The notes under the pieces were generated by a model. The model made no database searches, had not been told where the DNA came from, and saw nothing but the letters and a program-made list of their open reading frames with translations. From the NCBI GenBank assembly GCA_022702705.1, contig CM040430.1, positions 19,043,310 through 19,107,309 of the forward strand: 64,000 nucleotides of DNA, written 5' to 3'. Positions 11,527 to 23,110 of the stretch are shown here, one piece after another. The DNA is from Papilionanthe hookeriana x Papilionanthe teres. Taxonomy: Eukaryota; Streptophyta; Magnoliopsida; Asparagales; Orchidaceae. The position numbers and the translations under genes were made by a program. Numbering within the stretch: the first letter of the stretch is position 1; each line of letters starts with the position of its first letter.

Positions 11527-12960
11527 GGCCTAAAAAAAGTGATATTGATCACCAACTTCTTAAATACTTCCAAAAACAGAGAAATTGTTGATCCAATTTT
11601 TGCATTTGGAGTCTCTGAGGAAATGGTAGTGGTGGTCATCTTAAGTTCTTCTTGGTGGGTGAGACTGGTTTTCCTAAGTCATTAGAAAGTCTTCTAAAGA
11701 TCTTTCAGGTTCCAAGTTATCTTTTTCCACCTTGGGATCTTTCTAGACGACTTCCTCCAATTTTCTTCCACTCCTCAACTTGACCGCCTTTATGTGCTCA
11801 CTATTATTTTCTATAGGATTAGCTTAATGTTGATAGGAAGAGTTCCTTAGGGTCTACTATAAAGTGAGTTGGCAATCGGGTAATTGGTTCTCTATATTCC
11901 TAATGGCTACACCTTGACTCTGTAATTGATTACCCATCTGCAATACAACTTCCTCCTAAGGCAACTTATTCTTCTTAAATTGTTGGTTCACATTAAAACC
12001 AGGAGGATACGAAGGTCACATGTTAGTATTATCTTGATTGTTCCAATCCTCAAAACAATTTGCATGGTTATTTCCCCATGTTGATTTCCCACACCCTGAT
12101 ATTATTCCAGTTGAATTTAGATGGTTCTTCGAATTGGTGTTATATAAATTGGATTATGAGTTGTTCATTCTGTTATTGATCACATTAGTGGCAAAGCATT
12201 TGCATCAATTAGTTTTCCAAATGAATTCTCAATGACTTGTGGTCCTTGTGGTTAGTTCATCCCTATCTAGTTAAGCTTCCAAGATATACCAACTACTTTA
12301 GAAGTCAGAATTGTAAGCACGTTCATTTTGTGTACACTTGCTACTTTTCTAGTGTTCAATCTCTCAGAAGGCCACTAAAAATTTTCAGTTGTCTTCTCTT
12401 CAATTAAAAATTAGCCTCATCTAATAGTTTTGACATGAGTGAACTACGAAGGACAACATTGATGATAGACCTAAGAGATCCTATAACCAATTCTAAATAG
12501 TCTGAATTATCAACCAATCAGACTGTGCATGGTGGGGACACTTCCTAAGAAGTTTCTTGAGTCATTCCTAAGCTTCCTAAATAAAATCACCTTCATGCTG
12601 GAAAAACAAAGTAATGTCATTCCTAAGTTTGGCCATTTTTTAAGGTGGAAAATATTTTGCTGGGAATTTTTGGGCTAAGTCACTCCACGTCCTTATTGAT
12701 CTAGATGCTACTTAGTTTAACCACATTTTGTCTTTATCCCTTAGGGAGAAAGAGAAAAGGCTTAGCCTAACAACATCGTTGGAATTGCCATTATAACGAA
12801 ATATGGCACAAAGTTCTAAGAAATTCACTAAATGTAGGTTTGGATCTTCATACGAGGTTAATCCAAACTAGTTGTTCAACACCATTTGGATGAGAGCAGG
12901 CTTCAGACAAACATGTTAGCTTATTTGGCTGGGGTTTGGATATTCAATTGATTTTCATCT
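11527..12960 (-). pseudogene. Second Athila element: gag remnant
   Basis: The - strand between about 12400 and 12870 reads as the retrotransposon Gag domain: SYEDPNLHLVNFLELCAIF, VVRLSLFSFSLRDKDKMWLN, SIRTWSDLAQKF and MAKLRNDITLFFQHEGD, with stops interspersed. Gag forms the virus-like particle. From 11527 to about 12300 the reading is poorer and probably covers the C-terminal Gag and linker. Confidence 0.75.
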
Positions 12961-13398
12961 ACTGTAGGGTTAGCATAGTCTGTTAAAGTTCTATGCGTCT
13001 GGATTTCATGAATTGGTTCATGGGTCTCTGGGTTTTTTTATGGGTTATTCGTCATCTCTCTTACGAGTTCTTGAAGTTTGGTTTGTTCTTGAATTTTCGT
13101 AATATTTCTCTCTATTTCAAATCATATGGTTCAAGTCCAGTAGGTCCAAAACTACACATAAACGAACTAAAAACCCCTAATCCTAAAAGTTCAAATAAAA
13201 AAAGTCACACAAACAATCACAAAAATAACAAAATAATTTTAGTTTTTCTGATTTTTATAAAAATATCAAAAATGAAAACAATTAAGCACAAACAATTAAC
13301 ACTACAAATTTTTAAGTCTACAACCTAGAGGTTTAACTAAAATTTTCTTAAGTTAAATCATCATTGTTCCCTCGACAACAACTCTAAGAAATTAATAC
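12961..13398 (-). other. 5' leader and primer-binding site of the second Athila element
   Basis: On the - strand, directly after the LTR end at 13399, the sequence ATTTCTTAGAGTTGTTGTCG followed by AGGGAACAATG (13363-13392) is a decayed version of the Athila PBS region (TTTTGGCGCCGTTGTCGGGG). The rest is AT-rich leader before gag. The open + frame at 12993-13328 appears to be chance. Confidence 0.55.
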
Positions 13399-13590
13399 TG
13401 CTTCCACGTTGTACAATGTAGAGGGGGCTCATGCAAATGCATGTGTCACATCAGTAATATTGAATTTTAGTGTCTAGAATGTTAGTGCCACAAAGAGCAA
13501 GGTAATTCAAAGTAGGAAAAGTTCTAGGCTACTGGTTTTATTCCTAGCCTCAAAAGTGTATATTGTTAAAAGACCCAAAAAACTAACATA

Positions 13591-13792
13591 ATGTGCGATA
13601 AAAAATAAAAACTTTAATCCTACAGAATTAATCCTACTTATCACAGTTTATACTGGGAAAATATCAAATACTTAAGAGGCCCTCTCTTGTAATGTGTGAC
13701 AGAAAATAAAAAGTTTAATCCTACAGAATTAATCCTACTTACACAACTTATATTGGAAAAATATCAAATACTTAAGAGGCTCTCTCTTGTAA
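13591..13792. repeat. 101-bp tandem duplication, two copies
   Basis: Copies at 13591-13691 and 13692-13792 share AATAAAAA, TTTAATCCTACAGAATTAAT, AATATCAAATACTTAAGAGG and CTCTCTTGTAAT. They differ by a few substitutions and small indels. It lies inside the LTR of the second Athila element. Confidence 0.85.
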
Positions 13793-14579
13793 TGAGTTAA
13801 GTTAATTACATGGAATGTAAAGTTGCAAGTACTAAAATATTAGTGACAAATAGGAGCAACAATATTCTTTACCCTCTCCCGAGTGCATAAAGAAGCTTAG
13901 ATAGAAATGACTTTAGTACCTTAGATCCCGTAGCCATCCCTTCAAAGCATATTTCTCTAACATTTGTATCTCCCCACAAGGAATAATCTTATGACCCATA
14001 TGTTAATGTAATTAACCTAATTGATTCTACCATAGACTTTATGAAGACTTATGGTTCACAATAGGTTTTAACAATTCACATGAATAGAATGAAAAGTAAA
14101 TTAAGATTTTAAGGTTAATCATCATTATTAAAAATAAGACAAATTTCTAAACAATTCACATTCCAAACATCCAACTTAATCATCACAAGGAAGAGTTAAA
14201 TGTTGATCCAAGAAACATGCTAAAATCGCCAAATAATTGCATTGAACAAAGGAGAAAGCCACTAATACTTAGTTACAAAAGAAATACACAAACAAGTACA
14301 CATAAATACTAAGCTATTTCTCCTTTACAATGACTAAAAGATGACTCCAATCAGCACTCCTCCGGATTTCGTAACACATGCCTGGAAGAAGACCACTCCC
14401 TCAGCACTTAGAAGAAGAACTATGACTCTCCACAACAAGGAAAACCGTTTAGTAATTAGCGAACATCAATCCCTTATTGGCCTGCAATACTTGAATATTT
14501 AAAGGCTCACATACTTAGCATCCATGGCTCCCCTCCTTCAGCACATGATCCCCCATGTCTAGTCATCTGAACTGCAACA

Positions 14580-14810
14580 ACTACTCCAGACATTTTCTAC
14601 CACCTAGGCACCCAGGGGTCTGGAGCTTAGACGCAAGGCTCTCTATATGCTGAAGAATAAATGGGCGCCTAAGGCCTCAGGAGTCTAGCACCTAAGCACT
14701 AATTTCGCGGCGCCAAGATGTCAATGGTTGGGGCCTAAGAGCAATCTGTTCGTAGCTAGAAGATAGGACCGGCGCCTAAGCGCCTAGTGGGTCCAACGCC
14801 TGACTGGCGC
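14580..14810. repeat. Group of GCGCC/GGCGCCTAAG motifs in LTR
   Basis: Several decayed and intact copies lie together, including ACCGGCGCCTAAGCGCC at 14769-14785 and GGGCGCCTAAGG near 14663. This is the same motif family as at 3163-3200 and 4201-4274. Confidence 0.7.
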
Positions 14811-14999
14811 AGTTGCCACTTTGCTCCTATTTTCTCCAAGACTTCTTTCGGGTTTTCCACTTCAATTACTTGTTGCAACTATAAAATAAACACAAACATA
14901 CCTTTCTTAAAGTCCAATTTCATCCATAAAATTGTGTAAATCTTCAAGAAGTACTATAACTCATCCACACATAACTTGTCACTCAACATTGAGAAGAAC

Positions 15000-15600
15000 C
15001 TGCTAAGAGATGCAATCTGGCCAGTTAACTTCTAAACCTCTTGGGTACTTCTGGGGGCTAGCATGTCCATCAGCTCTTGGATTTTTTTTGGGTTTGCTTT
15101 TATGCTTTCTGGGGTCAAGAGGTAACTTAGGAAGTTTACAATCAAGGATCCAAAGGTACATTTCAAAGGGTATTTAGTTCCACATTATATTTTCTTAAAG
15201 TGTAGAAAGCTTATTTTAGATCTTTTGTGTTTTGTTCTTCCATTTGTCTTATCACAAGGACATCATTCACATAGACCTCAATAATTTTTCCTTTCTAGTT
15301 AGCAAAAATTACATCCATTAAATACTAGTATGCTGCACTTTTAAGCCCAAATAACATTACATTATAACAAAAAACTCCTTCTACAGTAACCAAGGGGGTC
15401 TTCTCAGCATCAGCCGTGTTGGTAGATGGAGAAAGCATGTAAGAAGTTCATCATGAAATGACCCATAGCTGCATCTACTAGGGGAATCGATCCTCAGCAA
15501 GTGGTAGTAGTCCCTTAGGCATGTGGCATTTATGTTTGTGAAGTTGAATCCAAACCTATCTAGTAGTAGAGAGCTTGGCAAGGAATAGTAAAATCCAAAG
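15000..15600 (-). pseudogene. Tat-like gypsy reverse transcriptase fragment
   Basis: Read on - this is RT of a different gypsy lineage from the Athila neighbours. DYYHLLRIDSP (about 15480-15515) corresponds to the Tat-type DYYPLPRID box; CYNVMLFGLKSAAY near 15325-15365 to CYKVMPFGLKNA; GKIIEVYVNDVLV near 15260-15300 holds the active site as YVND instead of YVDD; SIKANPKKIQELMDM near 15060-15105 is the RT end. Several stops. Gag and protease are missing; RT directly follows an LTR scrap, implying an internal deletion. Confidence 0.75.
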
Positions 15601-16182
15601 CCCAAAGACATAAGGAAAGGAGCGCGAGGAAGAAGAAGAGAGTAGAGAGCTTGGCTATGAACAGTAAAATTTCTTAAAATTTATTCATGAGATTAACTAT
15701 CTATTTATAGGAATTTTGGGTGTGCAATTACATTATGTACCCTTAGTGTAAACAAAATCAGCATGGATTTTTCAGTCAGTACATAATTATAAGACTGGGT
15801 GCCTGAAATAGAGCCCCACCTAATGGGGCTAGAAGTTTGAAATGACATCCGGTCTAAAGATGACTTCTAGCTGGATCGATCCGGAAACCCTTGACGGTTT
15901 CTGTGTGGATTTTATGGACCGGGCAGCCATACATTAGAGTCTTGAGGGAGCTGTGTGTAGCCCGACCTGGTTGGAGAAACGTTATTAATTTAGTCCCTGA
16001 GAGTCTTGTGCCGGTAAAATTTAGGAGGGTGGTCAAATTCTGTTCTTCGCACAATTATTTTTCTCCCTGCATGTAGTTGCTGGCCGGCTAGACATGTGTT
16101 TTCAGATTGCTGCTAGTGAGTGCCATAATGCTACTTCTTCTCATCTAATGGTCGTCAGATCACTTTAATATTCATGCTGACA
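15601..16182 (-). mobile_element. LTR of a Tat-like element (reverse orientation)
   Basis: On the - strand it begins TGTCAGCATG at 16182 and contains GATCTGACGACC, GGGAGAAAAATAATTG, a TATA-like TCCTATAAATAGAT near 15700-15715 and TTTACTGTTCATAGCCAAGC. All of these align in order with the + strand LTR at 21434-22080. A 28-bp stretch (AGAGAGCTTGGC...AGTAAAAT) is directly repeated at 15568-15595 and 15644-15671. The inner boundary is approximate. Confidence 0.65.
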
Positions 16183-17054
16183 TATTATTGATGTACAATT
16201 AACAAATAATAATCTATATTATTATAGAATTATAAATTTGAAGCCAACCCATTTGGCCATTAAAACTTTAAAAATACAAAGATGCAGGTATCTTAAGCTT
16301 TGTTTGAGAGTGCATTGAACTTCCGTTTGGTTGCACTCAATGCCTCCACCTGAAAAAATTTTAGTTTGGGGAAGGAGCGCTTTTCAGAACTTCCCTAGAC
16401 GTTGTACCGCAAGAACGATAAACTTTTGTTATTTCTGATCGTAGCTGGAATCTTGTGTTAGGCCTCCGGACGTAACATTTATACTAGACTCGTCTGACGG
16501 GAATATTTCTTCAAACGAAGCTTTAGAGACATTTGATATGATGAAAAGGAAAGAGAGCGAGAGGCCTTCATGGTTTTCAACAAATGAAACATGTATGGAT
16601 GTCTAGAAGGATTGGTCACAGTTGGCTCGATTAAATCGCTTTGTGTAGGATGTTGGCTTTACTAAACACATATGATCAATCACTTTTGGTACTAACTATG
16701 ATCGAATTGTAAATTGATATAAATTTATGTTTGACAATAGTAAGCTTCATTCATTATTAATATACATATATATGATTAAAATAAATAAAAAATATTATTC
16801 ATTTATAGAAGGAACTTTCACAAAAGCTAAGCCTAGAGGGAAGTTTTTTGAATTAGGTTCATGCATTACTTACATACCAAGATTATAATGATTTATGATA
16901 TCAAGTGTACTATTAATTATGATCATAAAGATAAGAAAAAGCCAAACATACCGTATATATAATAAGGCACATAACAAAATCTTGTACTAGTACAAGTTAA
17001 AACAGATCAATTATCTGAAAAATAAAATCTTTGTTGATAATATAAAATACGGTC
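16183..17054. other. AT-rich spacer, no gene seen
   Basis: No coding region or known repeat is recognised. Short frames here have no family resemblance. Confidence 0.6.
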
Positions 17055-17237
17055 ATTTACATACATAACACACAATTCTTATATATTTACGTATCTAACA
17101 CTTGCATTTTTATATTTACATGCATAGTGCTTAAATATTTAATATAACATAAAATATCATATTTAATATTTTCAAAAAGTAAAATTTTATATATTATATA
17201 TGTAATTATATAAGAATTGTGTGGTATGTATGTAAAT
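17055..17237. repeat. 183-bp inverted repeat, MITE-like
   Basis: The left arm (17055-17090) begins ATTTACATACATAACACACA and the right arm (17202-17237) is its imperfect reverse complement over about 36 bases, ending TGTGGTATGTATGTAAAT. The loop is AT-rich. Arms of this length enclosing under 200 bp suggest a miniature inverted-repeat element. No clear target duplication is visible, so the family is unknown. Confidence 0.6.
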
Positions 17238-17809
17238 CTTTCGACAATATATCGGTAATAACAACGTACATCCACACCGAAATTGGCCAATAGTATAAGG
17301 TAAACAGATCTTAATGGCCACTGGCAACCTACCTTCACGTTTTGTACGTGAACCATCACGTTCGCCCTTTGATCCTCATAATTTTACATTTTTAATGAAT
17401 AGTTCTATTTTTTTAGAATAATATATTTATATTTTTAATGAGAATAATTTAATATTATTTAGAATAATATATATATTAAATCTTCATTATGTAGTTTTTG
17501 CTTCCTATTTTTACTCAGAATCAATAAAAGCAAAAAATGTGGGAAATTTATAGGTAAAATTTGAATTTATTTTGAGATAAATCTAAAATGGAAATTAAGC
17601 TATTATATGGATACTAAATTTATTTCAAAATAATTTTAAAAATTCATTGTTTGCTCTGGTCAAATTTTAGCAGGGTTAAAAATAATTAGATATCACACAG
17701 TACGTTTTATCTCTTGAGACAACTAAATTATTAGATAAATTCAACTAAATTATTAGATAGGAAAAAAATAATCTTAAAATATTCTATCTCACTTACACAA
17801 TAAAACTTA
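17238..17809. other. AT-rich spacer, no gene seen
   Basis: Very AT-rich sequence. The only structure noticed is a near-direct repeat of TTTAGAATAATATAT near 17412 and 17458. Confidence 0.6.
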
Positions 17810-17818
17810 AATAACGAG

Positions 17819-17820
<2 letters not shown>
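17810..17820. repeat. Target-site duplication of the LINE (left copy)
   Basis: AATAACGAGTT here is repeated at 20806-20816 on the other side of the LINE. It directly precedes the T run that is the LINE poly(A) tail on the - strand. Confidence 0.88.
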
Positions 17821-17849
<29 letters not shown>

Positions 17850-18036
17850 AAAGAGCACTATAGGCTCAATTTTATTTCATCAAAATAAAAAGTACAAAAC
17901 CGGGAAAAAGGTCCCAACGCACACACCCTACAATCCCCAAAAAAGAGAAAAAAAAATGGGTCCTTTTTCCAAAAAAAAAAGAAAACTTACAACTCACACG
18001 ACTCAACCACAAACAAACACAAACAAACACAAAATA

Positions 18037-18429
18037 TTAATGATCTAACATAATGACAAAATTTAAGAACATAGGAATAACATTAGAAACCAAAGGTTGG
18101 TGCAAATAAGATCCAAATTTGGCAATCCAGTCTGCCACCACGTTGCCTTCACGCTTCGTATGCGTCCAGATCACATTCATTTTAATAATCAACGCCTTAA
18201 TTTTCTTAATCTGTAAAACAATACTCCAATGACAGTTATGATGCATAGCAAGTATATTCCACAAACATAAGGAATCAATCTCAAAAATAATATTAATCCA
18301 ACCTCTATTCTGAGCAATATATAAAGCAAATAAAATAGCCTCAGTTTCAGCGATTAAAGAAGAACTAGCAGAAAGAGGAGATGCAAACCAGATCACAGCA
18401 ATGCCATTCCAGCATGCGGAAAATACCAC
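18037..18429 (-). pseudogene. LINE RNase H domain (plant L1 type)
   Basis: The 130-residue frame shows the RNase H features common at the C-terminus of plant L1 ORF2 and in RVT_3 proteins: AETEAILFAL (catalytic Glu), IIFEIDSLCLW (Asp), and EGNVVADWIAKFG (final Asp). These match the expected acidic residues, so this domain itself looks preserved, but it is cut off from RT by frame breaks. It lies about 190 bp from the poly(A) tail, the usual place. Confidence 0.88.
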
Positions 18430-18620
18430 CTATACCAGCTTTTAAAGTATTTCAGGAAGCATCAGTATTTACTTTGATGAAAGGTGCTGGAGGTTTGCTC
18501 CAAAAAATTTTAGTAACGTAGTTGTTATTAGAGTTCATACAGTAGTTCGAGATTATAAGCAATAGATTTAATATATCTCGTTATTAATGTGTTTACCGAA
18601 ATCATAAACGAGTAAAGCAT

Positions 18621-19620
18621 TTATCGAAATAAACATGTAATTTGCCCAATGACTCGAGTAGGATTACTAGCTATATTATTGAACTTGATATTATTACGGG
18701 AAATCCAGATGAACCAAACGATAATAGAGGGTATAACATTAAGAAAAGGATGCCCTTTACTGTTCCAATCTCTAAACATTTCAACAATAGAATTGTAGCC
18801 ATTAAATAACTCATCCCTACCACTAATAATGAAAAAGTAATTCCGCATTTGAACTACAAAATCAGTAGCTAACGAATATATGCATCATATTCTCCTCCTC
18901 TTTACCGCATAAATAACATTTAGACACAATTCTTAAGCCTTTAAGCTTAAGAAGATCATCAATAGGAATACAATTATGTAATAACCTCCAAGTAAAAAAG
19001 GAGATGGATGGCTTAAGCCATTTATTCCAAGCCCAATCCAGATCTAAACCAACAGGCACAAATTGAACAGAAGCAAAGGTCTTGGTTAGAGAATCACCAA
19101 TTTTGCTTTTAATTTTAGGCAGATCTTTTCTGTCAGTAGATAAAGGAATATTAGCAATGAAATTAACAGTATTCAGCTTATGTACATTCCTTAACTTATC
19201 CAAATTCCAACCAGAATCTTCCCAGAAATCATTAACTTTGATCTTGATTTCCTGAGGCCCACCATAACTGCAAGCAAGAGGACCCAAAGTGGTCCAATTA
19301 TCATACCAAAAAGATAAATTACCATAACCTAAATCCCAACAAATCATGTTCTCAACCAAGCCAGAGACATTCAACATCTCTTTCCAAATATACGAATCAT
19401 TCTTGGAAGAGGTAATGCATAAAGGATGAAAATTACCACAATATTTAGAAGTAAGAAGAGAAGACCAAATAGAATTATTTTCTCTAAAATGAAACCATAA
19501 TTTCATAAAGTTAAAACGAATAGAGTCAGAAATTTTTCTGAAACCCAGACCTTCATTAGAGATAGGCTTACATATTTTATCCAAACATTTCCAGTGAAAG
19601 CCTTTTTTCCTACAACCCAC
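18621..19620 (-). pseudogene. LINE RT-associated zinc-binding region
   Basis: The frame 18862-19620 begins with IWKEMLNVSG- and WDLGYGNLSFWYDNW-type sequence typical of plant LINE ORF2 after RT, and ends in FFTWRLLHNCIPIDDLLKL followed by CYLCGKEEENMMHIF, the zf-RVT motif with its Cys/His pattern. The continuation at 18621-18848 (IPSIIVWFIWISRNNIKFNN) matches the linker before RNase H. Confidence 0.85.
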
Positions 19621-20805
19621 AGAAAGCTGTTAAACATAACCTCCAATTTTCTGATAATAACATTAGGGACATTCATCACTTGAATAATATAAAGAGGGAG
19701 AGAAGTAATAATACTCTTTAAAAGAGTAATACGCCCTCCAAAAGATAAAAGTTTATTTTCCCAAGAATGAATTCTCTTCCTAATCTTATCCACTAAATCG
19801 TAAAATAAATTAATCCCGTTAGTATGCCCGGCCAAATTAAAACCAAGATATTTAAAAGGTAAAGCAACGATGATGACAGAAGTAAAATGAGCAATCCAAT
19901 TCAACTTAACAGAGGAAATATGTTTGGAACCATAAAAGAAGCATTTAGAAGTATTAAAATGCAAACCGAAGCCCTTCGGAAATGATAAATAAGCTTCCAA
20001 ATCTTTTTTGTAGTTCTTTTATTAGAATTAGTAAAGATAATCAAATCATCAGCATAACACAAATGTGAAATACTAAAATTTCCTTTATACACATAGTTAA
20101 GAGAAGGATTGTTCTCATAAAGCTTATTCATACACTTAGAAAAATAATCAAAAGCAAGAATAAATATATAAGGAGAAAGTGGATCTCCTTGCTTTATACC
20201 CTTAGAGGCCATAAAGTGACCATAAGAATTACCATTAATAAGAATAGAGTAAAAATTATTGTTAAGAATTCTGTAAATGAGATTAAAAAACTCAATATTA
20301 AAACCAAAAGCTTTCAAAACATGAATAATGAACTCCCATCTAATAGAATCAAAAGCTTTTTTAATATCCATTTTGAAAATGATATTCCCATCACGTTTAC
20401 ATTTATCAATGTCAAGCGTAAGCTCTTCGAACAAGAAGAGCATGATCTCGAAATATTCCTACCTTTAAGGAAGGCCGTTTGGTTAAGGCAAATGATCTTA
20501 CTTAAAAATATTCCGAATTCCGTTAACAAGAATCTTAGAAATAAGTTTAGAAACCACAAGTATTAATACCGATTGGTCTAAAAGAATTCCAAATTCTTAG
20601 CATCATGCTCTTTAGGAATTAAGACAATATTAGAGCTTTTGAAAAATTTTGGTAAATCAATGCCCCCGAAAAATCTTGTATAAGTATTAACCAAATCATG
20701 CTTAACAATATCCCAAGCAATGTTTATAAAACTCAACAAGTAAAGCCATCCGGCTCAGACAGCTTTGCCATCATCCATATTATCAAGCACATTCTTAATC
20801 TCATT
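19621..20805 (-). pseudogene. LINE reverse transcriptase domain
   Basis: Read on -, frames at 19901-20443 and 20314-20559 give non-LTR RT motifs: NQTAFLKGRNISRS, FKMDIKKAFDSIRWEFI (catalytic Asp), GIKQGDPLSPYIFILAFDYF, and HLCYADDLIIFTNS with the YADD active site. Further into RT come GFGLHFNTSKCFFYG and LPFKYLGFNLAG (19503-20000). The far end, near 20750-20800, reads IKNVLDNMDDGKAV, the start of RT. Frameshifts near 20440 and 19990 split it. Confidence 0.9.
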
Positions 20806-20816
20806 AATAACGAGTT
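20806..20816. repeat. Target-site duplication of the LINE (right copy)
   Basis: AATAACGAGTT, identical to 17810-17820, directly beside the truncated 5' end of the LINE. Confidence 0.88.
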
Positions 20817-21433
20817 TAAGTTGACTTAAGACGAAAAAAAACTATTTCTGGAGAGCTGCGTCTGGATAGCAGATGCAATGATGCGCGCGGGCAATGTTTT
20901 TTTTCTCTTTTTTTTCTCCTTCGTTGTTGCATCGCATGCATCTCGTCCGTTGTCCAGATGCATCTAGCGAGTTCGACCTCCGAACACAATATTTTTTTTG
21001 TCTTAAAGAGTTCTCATTTAAACTATAGAATACAAATGCTTAAAAATAGGCTAATATTAATTAAATGATCTAGTATTTTTTCAGGTAAAGGTAAAGAGCT
21101 AAACATATTGTTGGCATTAAACACTCTTAAGAAATTATACAATCATTATTTTTTATTTCAAAGAATTCTTATGTTCTTATGTGGACACGTGTATTCGAAT
21201 TTGATGTGTATCCCTCTAGCGTTTTTAGCTTTCACTCACAAGCTGCTCTTTCATGATCCAATGTGATATAATACTTAGCTTTAGGGTTCCATTTTTTTTT
21301 TCATCTGCTTTTGCTTGAGTTCCAACATTTTTCTTCCTCAATTCTCTTTTAAATTTACTCTTGTTATAAAAATATCTTTCACTTTTTCCGTTCAATCCAT
21401 CATAGTAATAAATATATTGTTGTACATAAAAAC
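20817..21433. other. Spacer, no gene seen
   Basis: No gene recognised. It holds a short partly self-complementary stretch (CTGGATAGCAGATGCAATGA near 20863 and TTGCATCGCATGCATC near 20926) and T runs. Confidence 0.5.
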
Positions 21434-22080
21434 TGTGCAACACGAATCTTAAGGGGATCTGACGACCAACAGAAAAAAATGACGTGGCGTTTCAAGACCT
21501 TCCAGAGGCAATTCAAGGGATCATATCTATCCGGCTAGTTCATAGGGGCTGGGAGAAAAATAGTTCCAGACGGATAAAATTTGGCAACCCTCCTGAAGCT
21601 TACTGGCACAGAACTCACGCGGAAGAATCCGTTTGCATTACTTAACCAACTCGAGCGAATGATGAAAAGCGCTTAGATCTAAAGCAGTCAGTCGGAGCTT
21701 CTCGATCCACCCTTTGACCATAGCCATGTGGAAAATGACCTAGCCGACATGTCCTCATCCTCCCGATGCGGGGTCGCTTGGCTCAAAATCTGGCCGAGTG
21801 CCATCCTAGGCTTCCGGCCTCATCCAGCCAGACGCCATTGCAAACTCTCGACCCTATAACTATGTATTGTCCTAACCTATTTTTCTAGAGGTACATAATG
21901 TAATTTTACATCCCCTATTTCTATAAATAAGGGATCCTTTCATGGATAAAGGTTAAGCAATTCTACTGTTCATTACCAAGCACTTTGCGCTCTTCATCGC
22001 TTTCATGCTCTATTCCATAGGAATGTCTCCTGAATAATTTTGGATTCAATATCCAAAAAAGTGCGGTGAGTGTGGAGTCA
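21434..22080 (+). mobile_element. LTR of an old Tat-like element (+)
   Basis: Starts TGTGCAACACGAATC and aligns in order with the reverse LTR at 15601-16182: GGATCTGACGACC, GGGAGAAAAATAG, the promoter-like TTTCTATAAATAAGGG near 21919-21934, and TTCTACTGTTCATTACCAAG. It is followed by a gag fragment in the same orientation, so it is the 5' LTR. Right boundary approximate. Confidence 0.65.
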
Positions 22081-23110
22081 TGACGTCGACAAGAAGAGTC
22101 CAACAATCACAAAGAGGAGTCATTAGAGATAAGTAGCCAACACAAAACGTACTAGAGAAGACTTGGAGGAGCTCATACCACAAGGAATGAAAGAGATGAG
22201 GACTCAGATAATGGACCCAGTTTCAAGCTACATCGCAGAAATTTTGTGGACCATCGCAGCCATAACAGGAGATCGAGCACTGCCCAAGGGCAAAACCCTC
22301 CTCAGGAGGCGGTGTTGTCGTACAAAGGCATAAGGTTGAACAAAAGTCTTGAGAGCTTTGATGACTCATAGTACCAAAATAACACAGGATCTCCATAAGT
22401 GGAGAGACAACGATTCAGGCGCATTGAGGCATCACATCAACCAAAGATTCCCTTCTCCTGCATATATCTGGAGTTGAGTCCATGGAGAAGTTCAAGCTCC
22501 AAGAGTTGGAGGCGTTTCGAGGTTGGTCAGATCCCAACGACCTCATTGCCTCGTTTGAATCCAAGACATGCTTGCTGAAAGTCTCATAAACATGAATCAC
22601 TTGCTTCCAATGGAAGAATAAGCAATTCTTCAAACTTTTGAAGACTTTTGTTGGCGTAGTTTGCAAGGACCTAGGTGTTGAAGAAGAGCGTACATTTCTT
22701 GCAGTAGTTGAAAAAAGGGATGAAAGAGATCCTGAACTCCTACATCTTATGATTCGAGAGGGAGATTCTTAATGTGAAGGACCTCCAAACAGACATGAAA
22801 CAGGATGCTTTGAAGCAGGGTCTAATATCTGAGAGATTTCGCTAAGACCTCAATTTGCATGAACCCTAGGATTTGGTTGAACTGTTGAACATGGCCAACA
22901 AGAACATCATCACTGAGGAGAGCATCCCTTAACCAGAGCTGACAGATCACTTAGTAAAAAAGAGAGCCCTGTCAAGCCATGGGTGGATACGGAGGGAGGA
23001 TTTTAGACCATCCTTCTGACTGAGGTATGAAGACAACCGAAACCCTCTCGAGACATGAGGAGGTCCGATCGTTGCAAAAATCAGGGAGTTCATACAAGGA
23101 ACCATAACTA
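22081..23110 (+). pseudogene. Gag, first part, of the old Tat-like element
   Basis: The + strand reads as decayed Gag: SMEKFKLQELEAFRGWSDPN (about 22477-22536), DLIASFESKTCLLKVS, then REILNVKDLQTDMKQDALKQ (22760-22820), GLISERFR and LVELLNMANKNIITEESI. Stops break it. It stops at 23110, exactly where the giant element is inserted, and resumes at 50504 after the duplicated AACTA. This positions the giant element inside gag of an older one. Confidence 0.75.
23106..23110. repeat. Target-site duplication AACTA (left)
   Basis: Five bases directly before the TG of the left LTR; identical to 50499-50503. Five base pairs is the usual duplication for gypsy integrases. Confidence 0.93.

Larger units (their letters stand above)
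13399..14990 (-). mobile_element. 5' LTR of the second Athila element
   Basis: The LTR (read on -) ends in ...GTGGAAGCA at 13399, followed by the PBS remnant. Its start near 14990 is inferred by alignment with the LTR at 7263, using the shared GGTATG stretch about 110 bases in. It contains a 101-bp tandem duplication (13591-13792) and a dense group of GCGCC motifs (14580-14810). Start boundary uncertain by some tens of bases. Confidence 0.6.
17821..20805 (-). mobile_element. 5'-truncated L1-type LINE retrotransposon
   Basis: A 2985-bp non-LTR retrotransposon read on the - strand. Its 3' end is a run of 25 T on the + strand (17821-17845), which is the poly(A) tail, and it is flanked by an 11-bp duplication (AATAACGAGTT). 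The 5' end falls just before the RT domain, so ORF1 and the endonuclease are missing, as expected from incomplete reverse transcription. Domains on - in order: RT (about 20800-19620), zinc-finger RT-associated region (19620-18862) and RNase H (18429-18037). Several frameshifts make it inactive. Confidence 0.93.
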
